Origin: Tanypteryx hageni
Lineage: Eukaryota > Arthropoda > Insecta > Odonata > Petaluridae
Direction of reading: 5' to 3'
Assembly (NCBI GenBank): GCA_028673005.1
Contig: CM054118.1
Location: 2,687,410 to 2,751,409 of the forward strand
Length of the DNA: 64,000 nt
In this document: piece after piece, positions 35,531 through 46,464 of the stretch
How positions within the stretch are numbered: the first letter of the stretch is position 1
Layout of the letters: every line of letters starts with the position of its first letter
Position numbers and translations under genes: made by a program
The notes under the pieces: generated by a model
Told to the model about the DNA's origin: nothing
The model's database searches: none
What the model saw: only the letters and a program-made list of their open reading frames with translations

Positions 35531-37969
35531 TTCCTCTTTTCAATAATGAAAATCTTAAAATACTATGGAAACGACCTCAATGCTTTTAAAGGGATCATAT
35601 ATTATACGTTAGGATTGCAGTGATTTAATGCTTTTAATGGAAATTAATGTCGCCATATCGGATTAGAGGTGAACTTCCATAACTCGTAAAAGAAAATTCC
35701 AGTTATGGAAATATTTTATTAAATATGTGTATATATAGAGTGGAACTTCTATACATTGAATCTAAATGGAAAGCAAAAATTATTCGAGCTATAGAAACTT
35801 CGATTTATGGAAATATATGTTTTCGTTTTTCTATAATTGAATTAACATCAAGTGTATTCCCATAAGCATATAAGCACATATGTAACTCTAATTTTTAATA
35901 TCAGGCATATTATGAAAACATCATCGCCAATATTTTTTTCCAATAATATGTAAGATTGTACTCTAACCAAAACACTAATTGCATCACACATTGTTATTGA
36001 GGGTATAATAGAAAATTGAAAATCGCACGTACTACTGAAAGCACAAACATGACGATTAAATTTGTGTTATCGACTGTAGGAAGGACCGAATAGGTTTGTA
36101 TTTATCCATTGCTATAAGGTAGGAGTGACGATAGTGACGGTAAATCGTGGAAAGTATTTCATACTGTGTTTCGTAGTTTTTCGAGAAATTTTAACTCTTT
36201 TCAATAATAAATGTAATGGCGTCATACCTATTTCTCGATGTTTTTTTTTTCAAATACGCGCTAAAGGCGTGGAAGATACCATAATCTTAACACAAAATAT
36301 CCTATTTTTTGATAAATTTAATGTATAGGGCATTGTCTTAATGATGATCATTCTTACTCCTCGTGCAGTGCGATCTGAGTCACGAAACTTGAAATACGAA
36401 AACTTGGACACGAGCCAATTGCCGGAGAATTTGGAAAATACGGACTGCTGCCTTAATTTCATGGAAAATTATAAATACTTGTGGTACCTGCTAAAACGTT
36501 TGCGTAGTCAGACTGAAATCTGCATGTTTAAAATCATCATCGTTAAAAATGCACCCAGTCCACACGCATTTTACTGAATAATGATAATCTTCAATTATTA
36601 ACGTTACACCGTTAAGTTTCACATTGATACAAGTATAATTTCGATGCTTCATAAAAAGCGCGAAGCGAGTATTTCAATTCTTTAGTCTATTTGAAGGCTT
36701 AATAGACGCTAAATGTATCGAAGGCAATTATGCGGGTCACCTTGGCAACACCAGGAAAGAATACGAAAAAGCTATGAATTTTCGAAAAGAACGCGTGTTT
36801 CTGACAAATTCTTCCGTGTAATGTCTAAACATCGCAAGAATAAGATATGTATAGTTTTAGCCGTCGAATAAAGCAATAACGTAAGTAATGCGTGGGAAGA
36901 TAGATAAATTGTATAAGTGGCATTTTTTTAAATTATGCTTTCTTTTTAGTTGTTTATTTTTATATTTCATTATTTTGATAACAGTTATGACATTTCTTTT
37001 ATTATATAACCTTATATTTCCTTTTCTGCATTTATATTGTTGAAGCAAATCTGAATAAATTACAAGCGTCTATTATAGCAACCTGATTAAACAAACTATT
37101 GTTATTGTACGTGGTCTCTTTATTTTAATCTAGATTTGTATTGATACGAGCATTCCTACGTTTTTTGAAAGGATATTTCTGCTAATAATTGTGTTTTTAT
37201 TTATTGTAATTATTATTGATAATAGGTTTTTAATTATCTTAAAAACCTTTCATTTTTATTCATTTAAGATTATTCTGAAAATTGTTTTCCGTAGAAAAGC
37301 CATTGAAAACCTCGTCGGTGATCAACGGTTTCACTCCTACTAGTATCTAAAGCTGAATTACTCTGAACTAGCAGTATATTTTCATTGATTTTAAACAATA
37401 TGAATAGATGCCAGTATTTTCATTAATGAAACAAAAGACACTATGAAATTTCTTGCTACTTATATACCAAACATTCATACGTTTGCCACTGATTTTTCTA
37501 CTTCTGACTGCCATTCTCTCAACTGTAAAAAGATTAAAGGTTAAATATAGGGACCCCCCACTTCACTCAACAGCTGGTAGACACTTTTGCAACTTTTTAT
37601 GAGCATGCAAGCAGAAAAGTTATCATAATTATATTATAGAGTTTATTCACATTAAAATATTAACTATGTAAAAGTTGGTTATAAAAGTTCATTTTTATAT
37701 TACTTTTTTGTTTTATTTTTGGATTCCTCTGAATCTTTGCAGCAGCAATTTTCAAGTGACAATGACGATAGTTTCGCATTTAAGTTACGCGGTGCGGGTG
37801 TCGGGTACCCGGGTATGTCAGAAAAAAATATAATTTTTAAATTCATTTATTTTTCATTCATAAAATAATATTTAAGTAATTCAAGGCCACTTAAGTATAC
37901 ATTTTTTACTGGTTTCGGATGTTAGTAATGAAGTTTGAAGCTACTGGAAACTCTCTCGCTAGCTGTTGA
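35531..37969. other. AT-rich DNA, no gene seen
   Basis: Short overlapping open frames at 36125-36577 and 36857-37048 show no domain signature. No terminal repeats were recognised. Confidence 0.4.
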
Positions 37970-37986
37970 TGCAGGGTGAATTGTTA

Positions 37987-39600
37987 TCAAAGTCTGGAAC
38001 GATTTTTCTGTGCGACATCCTCTTTTCCATTATTTCCTTCAATAAATTTTAGTTCCTTGTCCAATGCTGATTTTGTTGTAGTTTCTTTCAGAATAGCCAT
38101 AATAGATTGTATTGTTTTCTGCAGCTCATCATACACAGAACTAGCAGAGCCTTCATTTTCCGTAGCTGGTTTTTGTTGCTCATTTTTATGTTCATCTTCA
38201 CCAAATAACCTCTCAAATGTATCTTTTGTCAATGATTTGATTACATTTTTTGAAAAATATGTAAAATGATTATTAAAGTGGGAGTTAGGACAATTGCCAC
38301 TTTGCAAAAAAGCAACAACGACGCAATAACTTTGTTTCATTCCCTTCATTCCCTTTTTTAAGGTATCCATCATTTCAGTAGCGAGATTCGTATCTGCTTG
38401 TTGTAATTTATTCAAAACAAAGATGCAGACTCCTTCAATTTTCAGTAAATTTCTGTTCTCATTGCTTAAATCTTTGACAGCAAGCTCGATAGTTTGCAGA
38501 ACTTCCGATATTTTCTTTAAAACATTGATAATTGTATCTTTAAATTTTTGCTGACCAAACTCCATCAAAGCCTTGTTTAGGCAGTCATTCAATTTTAAAA
38601 AACGATTCACCTCAGGAATAACGATGTTCCATCGGGTCTTGCAATCAACTAACAACCATAGTTTCTTGCCTTCTTGTGCCAGCACCTGCTTTTGAAGATC
38701 ACTGCTTCTTACAGCAGATTTTTTGAAAAGTTTAATAATTTTTCGTGTCTCCGCAAGAACTATTCCAATATCTTTACGGACTTGTGGAAATTCACCGAGA
38801 CTCTGCGGTTCAAAATTAAAACTGCCATCAACAACGCACGTATCGGTTTGAGTATTACTGATATCCTCCTCATCCTGACCAGCGTAATCATTGGAATTCT
38901 TCATCTTCATCATTGTCTTCGTCATCAGTGAGAGACTGAACTGTTTTCTTATAAAATACATCAAGAACACCAAGATGGATTCCATGGTTGTAGCATAACT
39001 AAAGCAATGCCGAAATACTCCTTCCATATCTTACCATTAATGCAGCTCCGTCTTGAGTTAATCCGATGACAACAGAATCCATATCGATTCCAAACTCATT
39101 AAGTCTTCCTTTGACTAGAGCTATGGTGGCATTAGAATCACAAGATCCTTCAATAGGAACCAGCCCAAGAACGAATGGCGAAATTGCTTCTGAGTGGACT
39201 GTAATATTCATGTATCTTCTGACATTTATATCACTCCATTCGTCGACGGTGAGATTAAATCTCTTTCCATATTTTTGTTGTTGCGATAAAGCTGCTTTCA
39301 TTTCTTCCATCTTTCTTCTTAGAATTTCATTTTGTATTTCATCACCGTTGTTTTGCTTTTTGGCATGATGTAATTGCGCTGTCTTACAAAGCCTCTAATG
39401 GCTTCAGATGACATTATTCCTTTAATGCTAAATCCGTCCTTTGCAGCACATTTTGCTAATATTTCATTCAATGTTTATCGGCCGAAAAAATTCAATATTC
39501 CTTCATTTTTTTGCTTTTTAAAGATGCAGCAGCATCATCATTCGTTTCATCCATTTTTCAAGAGTATCCTCACCTCCGAGGGCGTAAACAAAACTCTCAA
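37987..39600 (-). pseudogene. Decayed hAT transposase, truncated
   Basis: On the minus strand, a frame-broken N-terminal part (ILAKCAAKDGFSIKGI, then SSEAIRGFVRQRNYIMP, about 39350-39480) leads to RFNLTVDEWSDINVRRYMNI and VVIGLTQDGAALMVRYGR (39000-39310), which carry the first two acidic sites of the hAT core. The second motif is TQDGA where TTDGA is usual. The long open part (39027-37987) contains RKIIKLFKKSAVRSSDLQKQ and WLLVDCKTRWNIVIPEVNRF, the segment around the insertion domain. The C-terminal dimerisation block is missing, so the copy is truncated near 37987. The first ~60 codons after 39027 look frame-shifted. Confidence 0.8.
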
Positions 39601-39609
39601 GAGATAGGT

Positions 39610-40369
39610 CTTATTCAATAGGAACGATTCTCCTCTCAGATACGCAACTTGCAACGACCACGATTTTAGTATCACTCGCTCTGAAAGATTTGTTGGCCTT
39701 TGTAAAGGCCGCCACACACGCTCAGTTTTTACTCTTCGTTTTGCCTGCGCAGTAATAAGTCCGAAGACAAGACGGAACTAGTGTGCTGAAAAAACGCAAC
39801 ATTTTCGTATGTGTTCCATGTTAGGCTTGGCTCTAAGTAAACCTGTCTCTGTCAAAATTTCGGCTTGTGGCCCACTTTGGAGTTTAAATAAAAAATTATC
39901 CAATTTTTAAAAAGTCTCCATTTATGCATGCACCTCTTGTACTACGGCGCTCGGGGCGGCCGCTCCGCTCGCCCCCATTGCTACGCCCCTGCCACCTGTG
40001 TTTAATTACGCGTACTTGTTCTATTTTTTTATTTTCTGTTGGTTCAAATGTTAGAAAATTGCAAAATTTTCATAAAAAATATGCACCTAGATACTCGATC
40101 AAATTATACGGGTAGTCGAGTACTCTAAAAAGGCTTCCAAATTCCAATTACCCAGGTACTCAATACTCGAGCTTGGATTCCCTACTCCCATCCAAAAGAC
40201 CCTCATCGGAATTTCGAACAAAGCTTGTTATTTTTCCAATAAAATTTCGAAAGCCTTAAATTTTTCTTCCTATTTTTCTATGATTTTCGCCTTTATTTGT
40301 CAGTGGCCGTAACTTTTGAAGAATATTTTATATATATTTATATAAGTATACGGAGAAGGAATGGTAAAT
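39610..40369. other. No gene; one GC-rich palindromic patch
   Basis: gcgctcggggcggccgctcc and following bases near 39950-39995 form a GC-rich patch in AT-rich DNA, probably a transposon terminus or SINE piece, but I found no partner. Remainder unremarkable. Confidence 0.35.
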
Positions 40370-40485
40370 GGAATAAATGGATGGCAACAAGTTGTTAGGA
40401 TAAGGAAGCCCATTGGGTCCACACCAATAATAGGACTTCCGGTTGGTGAGCGGCTGGGGGTGTTGAAGTGACACACCTAAACATA

Positions 40486-40559
<74 letters not shown>
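40370..40559 (-). mobile_element. Hammerhead-like dispersed repeat, diverged inverted copy, plus (TA)n
   Basis: atggcaacaagttgttagga and following bases match the minus-orientation tail and body of the family with many changes, ending at about 40483. Some 75 bp of (TA)n follows and connects to the next copy. Confidence 0.55.
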
Positions 40560-40562
<3 letters not shown>

Positions 40563-40652
40563 GGATGTCAACAAGGTGTTGGGATGAGGAAACCCAGTGA
40601 GCACTCACCAATCAGACGACTTCAGGTTGGCGAGGCCCCGGGGATGTCGAAG
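40560..40652 (-). mobile_element. Hammerhead-like dispersed repeat, copy 4 (inverted, head-truncated)
   Basis: Near-identical to copies 1-3 from the tail (atggatgtcaacaaggtgtt) through ccccggggatgtcgaagc, then stops before the core. It abuts copy 5 head to head through the palindrome agctacagagag/ctctctgtagct. Confidence 0.7.
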
Positions 40653-40656
40653 CTAC

Positions 40657-40871
40657 AGAGAGTTCTCTCTCTGTAGCTGAAGAAGGAGTAGTTCCGAAAG
40701 CTTTACGTTTGTGATGTTTCTGTGTTTTTGTGTTATTTTACGTGTGTCGCTTCGACATCCCCGGGGCCTCGCAAACCTGAAGTCGTCTGATTGGTGAGTG
40801 CTCACTGGGTTTCCTCATCCCAACACCTTGTTGACATCCATATATTCATTTTACCTTTCCTTTTCCTTTTG

Positions 40872-40873
<2 letters not shown>
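40657..40873 (+). mobile_element. Hammerhead-like dispersed repeat, copy 5
   Basis: The most complete plus-strand copy: a ctctctctgtag leader, ctgaaga (40677-40683), ggag/ttcc stem, gaaa (40696-40699), repeat body and the acctttccttttcc tail, then (TA)n at 40874-40920. Confidence 0.7.

Positions 40874-40920
<47 letters not shown>
40874..40920. repeat. (TA)n microsatellite
   Basis: Lies between the tail of hammerhead-like copy 5 and the 5' end of LINE copy 1. Confidence 0.95.
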
Positions 40921-40921
<1 letters not shown>

Positions 40922-40993
40922 CACTGGTGGTGTAGTGGTTAGCGTGTCGGCTTTCTATTGCAAAGTTCGGGGGTTCAAACCCCTCGAATGGAG
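40921..40993 (+). promoter_or_regulatory. tRNA-like 5' segment of LINE copy 1 (A and B boxes)
   Basis: tggtgtagtgg (40928-40938) matches the Pol III A box TRGYNNANNNG, and ggttcaaaccc (40972-40982) matches the B box, at a spacing typical of tRNA genes. A possible anticodon stem-loop (gcttt/aaagt) lies between. The acceptor stem is not well paired, so this is a tRNA-like promoter rather than a tRNA gene. Confidence 0.65.
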
Positions 40994-41219
40994 GTTTTAT
41001 TTATAAAAAAAAAAAAAAACTATCATCAGTGCCTGGCAGTAGGCAGCAGTACTGTCAGTATGGTATAGAGCCGAAAACAAATGATGTTGGTTGGGTCTAT
41101 ATCCAATACAGCTGTAGGCGTGATCAGGACGATTTGAACGGCTACAGTACTGCGATGTGGAAAGCAAGAGGGAAACTACCACATTACAATCCCTAGTAAA
41201 GATTATATGGTTGGACAAT

Positions 41220-44018
41220 ATGAGTTCTCTCGAGGTAAAACAATCCGGAGGTAAAATAGTCCCCCAATCGGATCTCCGGGTGGGGACTGCCTTGAGGAAA
41301 ACATTTGTCGAAAGTAAATTACGAATAGGGACTTGGAACGTAAGAACTATGAGAAAGGCAGGAAAGCTAGAGAACTTGAAAGAAGAAATGGAAAGAAATA
41401 GAGTTGACATTATAGGGCTAAGCGAAACTAGATGGGAGGGAGAAGGACAGTTCGACTCGGAAGAATTCACGGTAGTTTATTCTGGAGGAAATAGTGGGGA
41501 AAGGGGAGTAGCTCTGGTACTTAGGAAAGATATGATGAAAAGCGTGACAAAGATAATAGCAACGAACGATAGGCTGATGGCAATAAAGCTAAAAGCAGTC
41601 CCAGTGGACATGCTGATAATCCAGGTATATATGCCAACATCAGCTCATGACGATGAAGTAATAGATGAGATCTATGAGCAAATTAATGAAATTTACGTAG
41701 AAGACGGAAGAGGAAAGGTAAACTGCATAATAATGGGAGATTGGAACAGCATAGTCGGAGAAGGATAGGAAGAAAATGTTGTCGGGCAATACGGACTTGG
41801 GAAGAGAAATCGAGGAGGGGAGAAACTCGTAGAATTCTGCATCAATAATGACCTTGTAGTGACTAATACATGGTTCAAAAACCATAAACGAAGGTTATAC
41901 ACATGGAAAAGCCCAGGAGATAGAATGAGATGCCAAATAGATTACATCCTTGTAAAACAAAGATTTAGGAACAGCATAAAGAACGCCAAGGCATTGCAAG
42001 GAGCAGACATTGATTCAGATCACAGCCTTCTAATACTAGACGTGAGTACAAAGCTCAAACAAATAAGAAAAACGAGAAGAGAAAGACAGACCTGGGACCT
42101 AGAAAAACTGAAAGAAAGGCAGGATGTAGTCAGCATGAAGTTGGAAGATAACCTAAGAAAGTTGGAAAACAAACCGAAGACCGTCGATATAGAATGGGAT
42201 GAAATTAAAACCAGTATCAAGGATACCTTGGATAAAGAGATTGGAAAACAAGAGAAGAAAATCAGAAAACCATGGATCACGAAGGAAATGCTGGAGAAAA
42301 TGGATGAGAGACGAAAATAGAAAAACGTTAACAGTGAAGAAGGTAGAGCCAACTATAGGCGTATAAACAATGAGTTGAGAAGGGTAACAGATAAAGCTAG
42401 AGAAAATTGGCTAAAAGGAAAATGTGATGAAATAGAACAAATGGAGAAATTAGGACGGTACGATATGATGTACGCTAGGGCACTGGAATTAGAAGATAAG
42501 AAGTCTAATGGAATTTGTGGTAAAGGAATTATGAATACGGATGGGAAGATAGTCTCAGAAACAAAGGATGTAGCACAGGTATGGGAAGAATACATTAAGG
42601 AATTATACAGCAAACAGACAGGAGCGGCAAAAATAGAACTGGAAAATGAGGAAAACATTGAAGAAGACAACTTAGGACCAAATATTATGGAGAGCGAAGT
42701 AGAAAAAGCGATAGTGGAACTTAAGAAGGGGAAAGCCACGGGCAGCGATGGAATACCGACTGAGATACTTAAAGTCATAGGATCAGAAGGACTAAAAGCG
42801 ATCACGAAATTAATTAATAAGATTTACGACACGGGAGAGTGGCCTCAGGATTTCCTAGAAGTAACAATGATCCCTCTAAAGAAGAAGCCAAAGGCAATGC
42901 AGTGTAAAGATTACAGAACTATAAGCCTTCTGTCACACACATCGAAGATCATCACGAGGATTCTTAATAAAAGGCTGGAGAAAAAGGCAGAAGAAATAAT
43001 AGGGGAAGATCAATTCGGTTTCAGAAAAGGACGAGGAACTAGAGATGCTATAGGAGTAGTTAGAATCATTTCAGAAAGGGCAATAGAATACAGTCAAGAT
43101 ATCTGCGCATGTTTCGTAGACTGGCAGAAGGCCTTTTATAGAGTAAATTGGGTAAAGTTGATGAAGATATTAAAGGATATAGGTGTAGACTGGAAAGACA
43201 GGAGACTGATTAGGAATCTATATGAGAATCAAGTTGTAAAGGTCAGGTTTGAGAATGTGGTCACCTGCGGAATAAATATGGGTAGAGGAGTAAGACAAGG
43301 CTGCTGCCTATCGCCAACCCTATTCAATATATATGGAGAAAGTCTAATGCAAGCAGCTTTAGAAGGCACAGGGGATTTCAAAATTGGAGGAAGGATTATA
43401 AGAACAGTAAAATACGCAGATGATCAAGTACTTCTAGCAAGAAAGGAAGAGGAGCTACAAAAAATGATAAATAGACTAGTGATAACAGGTAGAAAATACG
43501 GTATGGAAATAAATACAGAAAAATCCAAGGTCATTCGAATATCGGGTAAAGAAGAGAATCTGAACATAACTATTGGGGGAAAGCCATTAGAACAAGTTTC
43601 AGAATATAAATACCTTGGAAGTATCATAACACGAGAGGCAAAATGTACGGATGAGATCAAAACTAGAATAAGAAAAGCAAAAGCGGCTTTCAGGAGAAAG
43701 AAACAACTACTTACAGGGAATATAAGGGAAGATATCCGCAAGAAGTTCATAAAATGCTACGTATGGAGTATAGCATTGTATGGGGCAGAAACATGGACTC
43801 TAAGGAAAAATGACATCAAATACTTGGAAAGCTTTGAAATGTGGACTTGGAGGAGAATGCTGAAGACAAAATGGACAGATAGGATGAAAAACGATGAAGT
43901 GCTACGAAGAATAGGAGAGAAGCGAATGATTATACAGACTATCAGAAAGAGGAAGGCTAACTGGGTTGGACATTACCTGAGGAGAGAGAGTATGATTAAA
44001 GACGTGTTAGAAGAGTAG
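41220..44018 (+). pseudogene. LINE copy 1 ORF: AP endonuclease-reverse transcriptase
   Basis: The likely start is ATG 41220 (MSSLEVKQ). The endonuclease domain has TWNVRTM, LSETRWEGEG, IIMGDWNSIVGEG and SDHSLLILD, the metal-binding and catalytic motifs of LINE endonucleases. The RT domain has KATGSDGIPTEIL, ACFVDWQKAFYRVNW (AFD is usual), RQGCCLSPTLFNIY and KYADDQVLLA with catalytic aspartates kept. A tail with ALYGAETW and FEMWTWRRMLKTKW follows. It resembles proteins annotated as craniofacial development protein 2-like or endonuclease-reverse transcriptase, hence RTE type. One frame is kept throughout but has TAG stops at 41766 and 42318, each a single-base change from copy 2, and the Penelope insertion cuts the C-terminus. 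Confidence 0.9.
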
Positions 44019-44091
44019 ATGGTAGCTCGTAATCACTTTGGCTCCAAGTTGAACAGTTGTATAAAACTCCTTAAGCCAAAAAAAATTGTAG

Positions 44092-44142
44092 GGTAAGCCC
44101 TATGCATTTCGCCCACTAAGTGGGCATCTTCAGGGGAGAACC
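44092..44142 (-). ncRNA. Hammerhead ribozyme motif, type I (left Penelope arm)
   Basis: Minus-strand copy of the motif described at 46178-46228, with the same core (ctgaaga, then gaaa), the same 6-bp stem II and the same stem I halves. Confidence 0.75.
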
Positions 44143-44234
44143 TGCCTTGGCAGTGAACAAGGTTCAACTGCGACAAAGTTAGAGGAGAGGTTTAAAACGA
44201 AAAACGAAAAAACAAATGAGGGACGAAAAGAATT

Positions 44235-44744
44235 TTATGCGTCAAGTTCGGTCAATTTGTATAGAGTTTTGTTAAAATCAGTATCTGTGTTCATAACATT
44301 GTATCTGTTTTTATAGATATGAAGATTTTCTAACGAGTTAAGTGAATGATTGGCTGAAGTTAACAATGTTAAGTCCTCTATGTGTATACTATGTCCAGTT
44401 TCGAGGATATGAGTGGCTACACTTGATTTCTCAAACCGATTGTGTTTGTAATGGGCTAAGTGTTCTTTAAATCGTGTTATTAGTTTACGTCTAGTTTGTC
44501 CTATGTACATTAAATTGCAATGTGAACATTGTATTTTATAAATTCCGGACTTATTCAAATTCTCCGTTCTGTCCTTAGTGCTATCTAGTAAATTTTTCAA
44601 ACTATGTGGGTTCGTGTATGTTATTGTGCAATTCTTATGTTTGAAAATTTTATTCAAGCCTCTGTTTAATATGGGACAATCCGGTAGTTTTATATATTTG
44701 TTGGCTTTATTGTTGTCAAGTTTGAAAGTGGTGGAGTTGGACAA
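44235..44744 (-). pseudogene. Penelope-like GIY-YIG endonuclease (left arm)
   Basis: The open stretch encodes a linker then SGIYKIQCSHCNLMYIGQTR followed by RFKEHLAHYKHNRF and VATHILETGHSI. GIY and YIG are 12 residues apart, with a CxxC pair between them, as in Penelope-like endonucleases. The domain nicks DNA to prime reverse transcription. The open frame has no ATG at its start; it is the C-terminal part of a polyprotein. It lies in a different frame from the RT remnant upstream, after tandem stops (TAATAA), in both arms. That break therefore predates the pair or is shared by its source. Confidence 0.9.
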
Positions 44745-44770
44745 CGTTTTTTTAAGATTGTGTTTCCTTA

Positions 44771-45120
44771 TTATTTTTTGATTAAATTGGGATCAAAACC
44801 AAGTTTCTTAGCAGTTAGTTTTATATGTTTAAGTTCTTGAACATATCTATCTTTGTTAAGGGGGATGTTGCACAATCGGTGTGTTAAGAATTGGAAAATA
44901 GCTGTTTTTTGATTCATGGGATGGAAGGAGTTATTTGGAATATAATTGTCAGTATGTGTTGGTTTCCTGTAAATATCAAACTCTATTTGTTGTTGGTTAT
45001 TGATGATTAGTAATTCCAGAAATGGTAAAGTATTGTTCTCTTGAAGTTCAAAAGTAAATTTTATGGATGGATATAGGTTGTTTAATTGATCCACGAAGTC
45101 TTCTACTTTTTGTTTTTTTA
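44771..45120 (-). pseudogene. Penelope-like RT C-terminal remnant (left arm)
   Basis: Encodes IKFTFELQENNTLPFLELLI, then FDIYRKPTHTDNYIPNNSFH, then KTAIFQFLTHRLCNIPL, the conserved end of Penelope-like reverse transcriptases (thumb region). The catalytic YVDD lies just beyond the truncation point, so this arm cannot encode an active RT. Confidence 0.85.
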
Positions 45121-45139
45121 AATCAAAAATTGTAAAAAT

Positions 45140-45180
45140 TCCATTATTTTCCTGAATGTTGGTTTAGATATGTTGATGAT
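45140..45180 (+). other. 41-bp asymmetric centre of the Penelope palindrome
   Basis: Not part of either matching arm. Its right end (tggtttagatatgttgatga) encodes CWFRYVDD in frame with the right arm, so it is extra 5' sequence of the right-hand copy that includes the RT catalytic box. The left end (tccattattttcc) is of unclear origin. Confidence 0.75.
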
Positions 45181-45540
45181 ATTTTTACAATTTTTGATTT
45201 AAAAAAACAAAAAGTAGAAGACTTCGTGGATCAATTAAACAACTTATATCCATCCATAAAATTTACTTTTGAACTTCAAGAGAACAATACTTTACCATTT
45301 CTGGATTTACTAATCATCAATAACCAACAACAAATAGAGTTTGATATTTACAGGAAACCAACACATACTGACAATTATATTCCAAATAACTCCTTCCATC
45401 CCATGAATCAAAAAACAGCTATTTTCTAATTCTTAACACACCGATTGTGCAACATCCCCCTTAACAAAGATAGATATGTTCAAGAACTTAAACATATAAA
45501 ACTAACTGCTAAGAAACTTGGTTTTGATCCCAATTTAATC
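45150..45540 (+). pseudogene. Penelope-like RT C-terminal remnant (right arm)
   Basis: Continues from RYVDD into FDLKKQKVEDF and the thumb region. TAA at 45427 replaces the CAA codon of the left arm (AIF-stop instead of AIFQF), a single C-to-T change acquired after the two copies diverged. The end NLIKK and tandem stops match the left arm. Confidence 0.85.
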
Positions 45541-45575
45541 AAAAAATAATAAGGAAACACAATCTTAAAAAAACG

Positions 45576-46085
45576 TTGTCCAACTCCACCACTTTCAAAC
45601 TTGACAACAATAAAGCCAACAAATATATAAAACTACCGGATTGTCCCATATTAAACAGAGGCTTGAATAAAATTTTCAAACATAAGAATTGCACAATAAC
45701 ATACACGAACCCACATAGTTTGAAAAATTTACTAGATAGCACTAAGGACAGAACGGAGAATTTGAATAAGTCCGGAATTTATAAAATACAATGTTCACAT
45801 TGCAATTTAATGTACATAGGACAAACTAGACGTAAACTAATAACACGATTTAAAGAACACTTAGCCCATTACAAACACAATCGGTTTGAGAAATCAAGTG
45901 TAGCCACTCATATCCTCGAAACTGGACATAGTATACACATAGAGGACTTAACATTGTTAACTTCAGCCAATCATTCACTTAACTCGTTAGAAAATCTTCA
46001 TATCTATAAAAACAGATACAATGTTATGAACACAGATACTGATTTTAACAAAACTCTATACAAATTGACCGAACTTGACGCATAA
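45576..46085 (+). pseudogene. Penelope-like GIY-YIG endonuclease (right arm)
   Basis: The translation is identical to the left-arm endonuclease over the whole open stretch. Like it, it lacks its own ATG and is separated from the RT remnant by tandem stops and a frame change. Identity at protein level with nucleotide differences elsewhere points to a recent origin of the pair. Confidence 0.9.
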
Positions 46086-46177
46086 AATTCTTTTCGTCCC
46101 TCATTTGTTTTTTCGTTTTTCGTTTTAAACCTCTCCTCTAACTTTGTCGCAGTTGAACCTTGTTCACTGCCAAGGCA

Positions 46178-46228
46178 GGTTCTCCCCTGAAGATGCCCAC
46201 TTAGTGGGCGAAATGCATAGGGCTTACC
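46178..46228 (+). ncRNA. Hammerhead ribozyme motif, type I (right Penelope arm)
   Basis: Core ctgaaga (46187-46193, fitting CUGANGA) and gaaa (46210-46213) enclose stem II gcccac/gtgggc with a tta loop. Stem I pairs ccc (46184-46186) with ggg (46220-46222) and ggt (46178-46180) with acc (46226-46228) around a 3x3 internal loop. Stem III is minimal (a-u, u-a around gc), placing the cleavage site after a46219. Such short stem III motifs are reported from Penelope-like elements and may act as dimers. The fold was drawn by hand; activity is untested. Confidence 0.75.
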
Positions 46229-46271
46229 CTACAATTTTTTTGGCTTAAGGAGTTTTATACAACTGTTCAAC

Positions 46272-46464
46272 GTGTTGGAAGGAAAAGTAGATGGGAAAAG
46301 GGAAAGAGGTAGGAAAAGGTTTCAGCTGATAGACGATTTGAAAGGGAAAGAGAGTTATCAAGATATAAAGAGGACAGCGGAAAATAGGAGTACGTATATG
46401 GAGAACCAGGTTTAACCATGAATAATCACGGACCTGTCTACGGACAGACTACCTATGATGATGA

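Larger units (their letters stand above)
44048..45139 (-). mobile_element. Penelope-like element, left inverted arm
   Basis: A 5'-truncated minus-strand copy holding the end of the RT domain, a GIY-YIG endonuclease and a terminal region with a hammerhead ribozyme motif. It mirrors 45181-46271 almost exactly. Its 3' end extends about 26 bp further (44022-44047, ggctccaag side) than the right arm's, so the two arms are not simply one symmetrical unit. Confidence 0.9.
45181..46271 (+). mobile_element. Penelope-like element, right arm
   Basis: Plus-strand copy, reverse-complementary to 44048-45139 over about 1.09 kb with few differences (for example 45427 C to T, and a T run one base shorter near 46234). 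Its 3' end joins LINE sequence at about 46272. Confidence 0.9.

Noticed and set aside
40921..40993. A genuine tRNA gene
   Set aside because: A and B boxes are good, but the acceptor stem does not pair properly and the segment is fused at the same point to LINE sequence in two copies, so it is a tRNA-like promoter of the element.
41640..42805. Minus-strand open frames of up to 150 codons opposite the LINE ORF (also 57615-58780)
   Set aside because: Antisense shadows of the AT/purine-rich LINE coding sequence; duplicated in both LINE copies and without domains.
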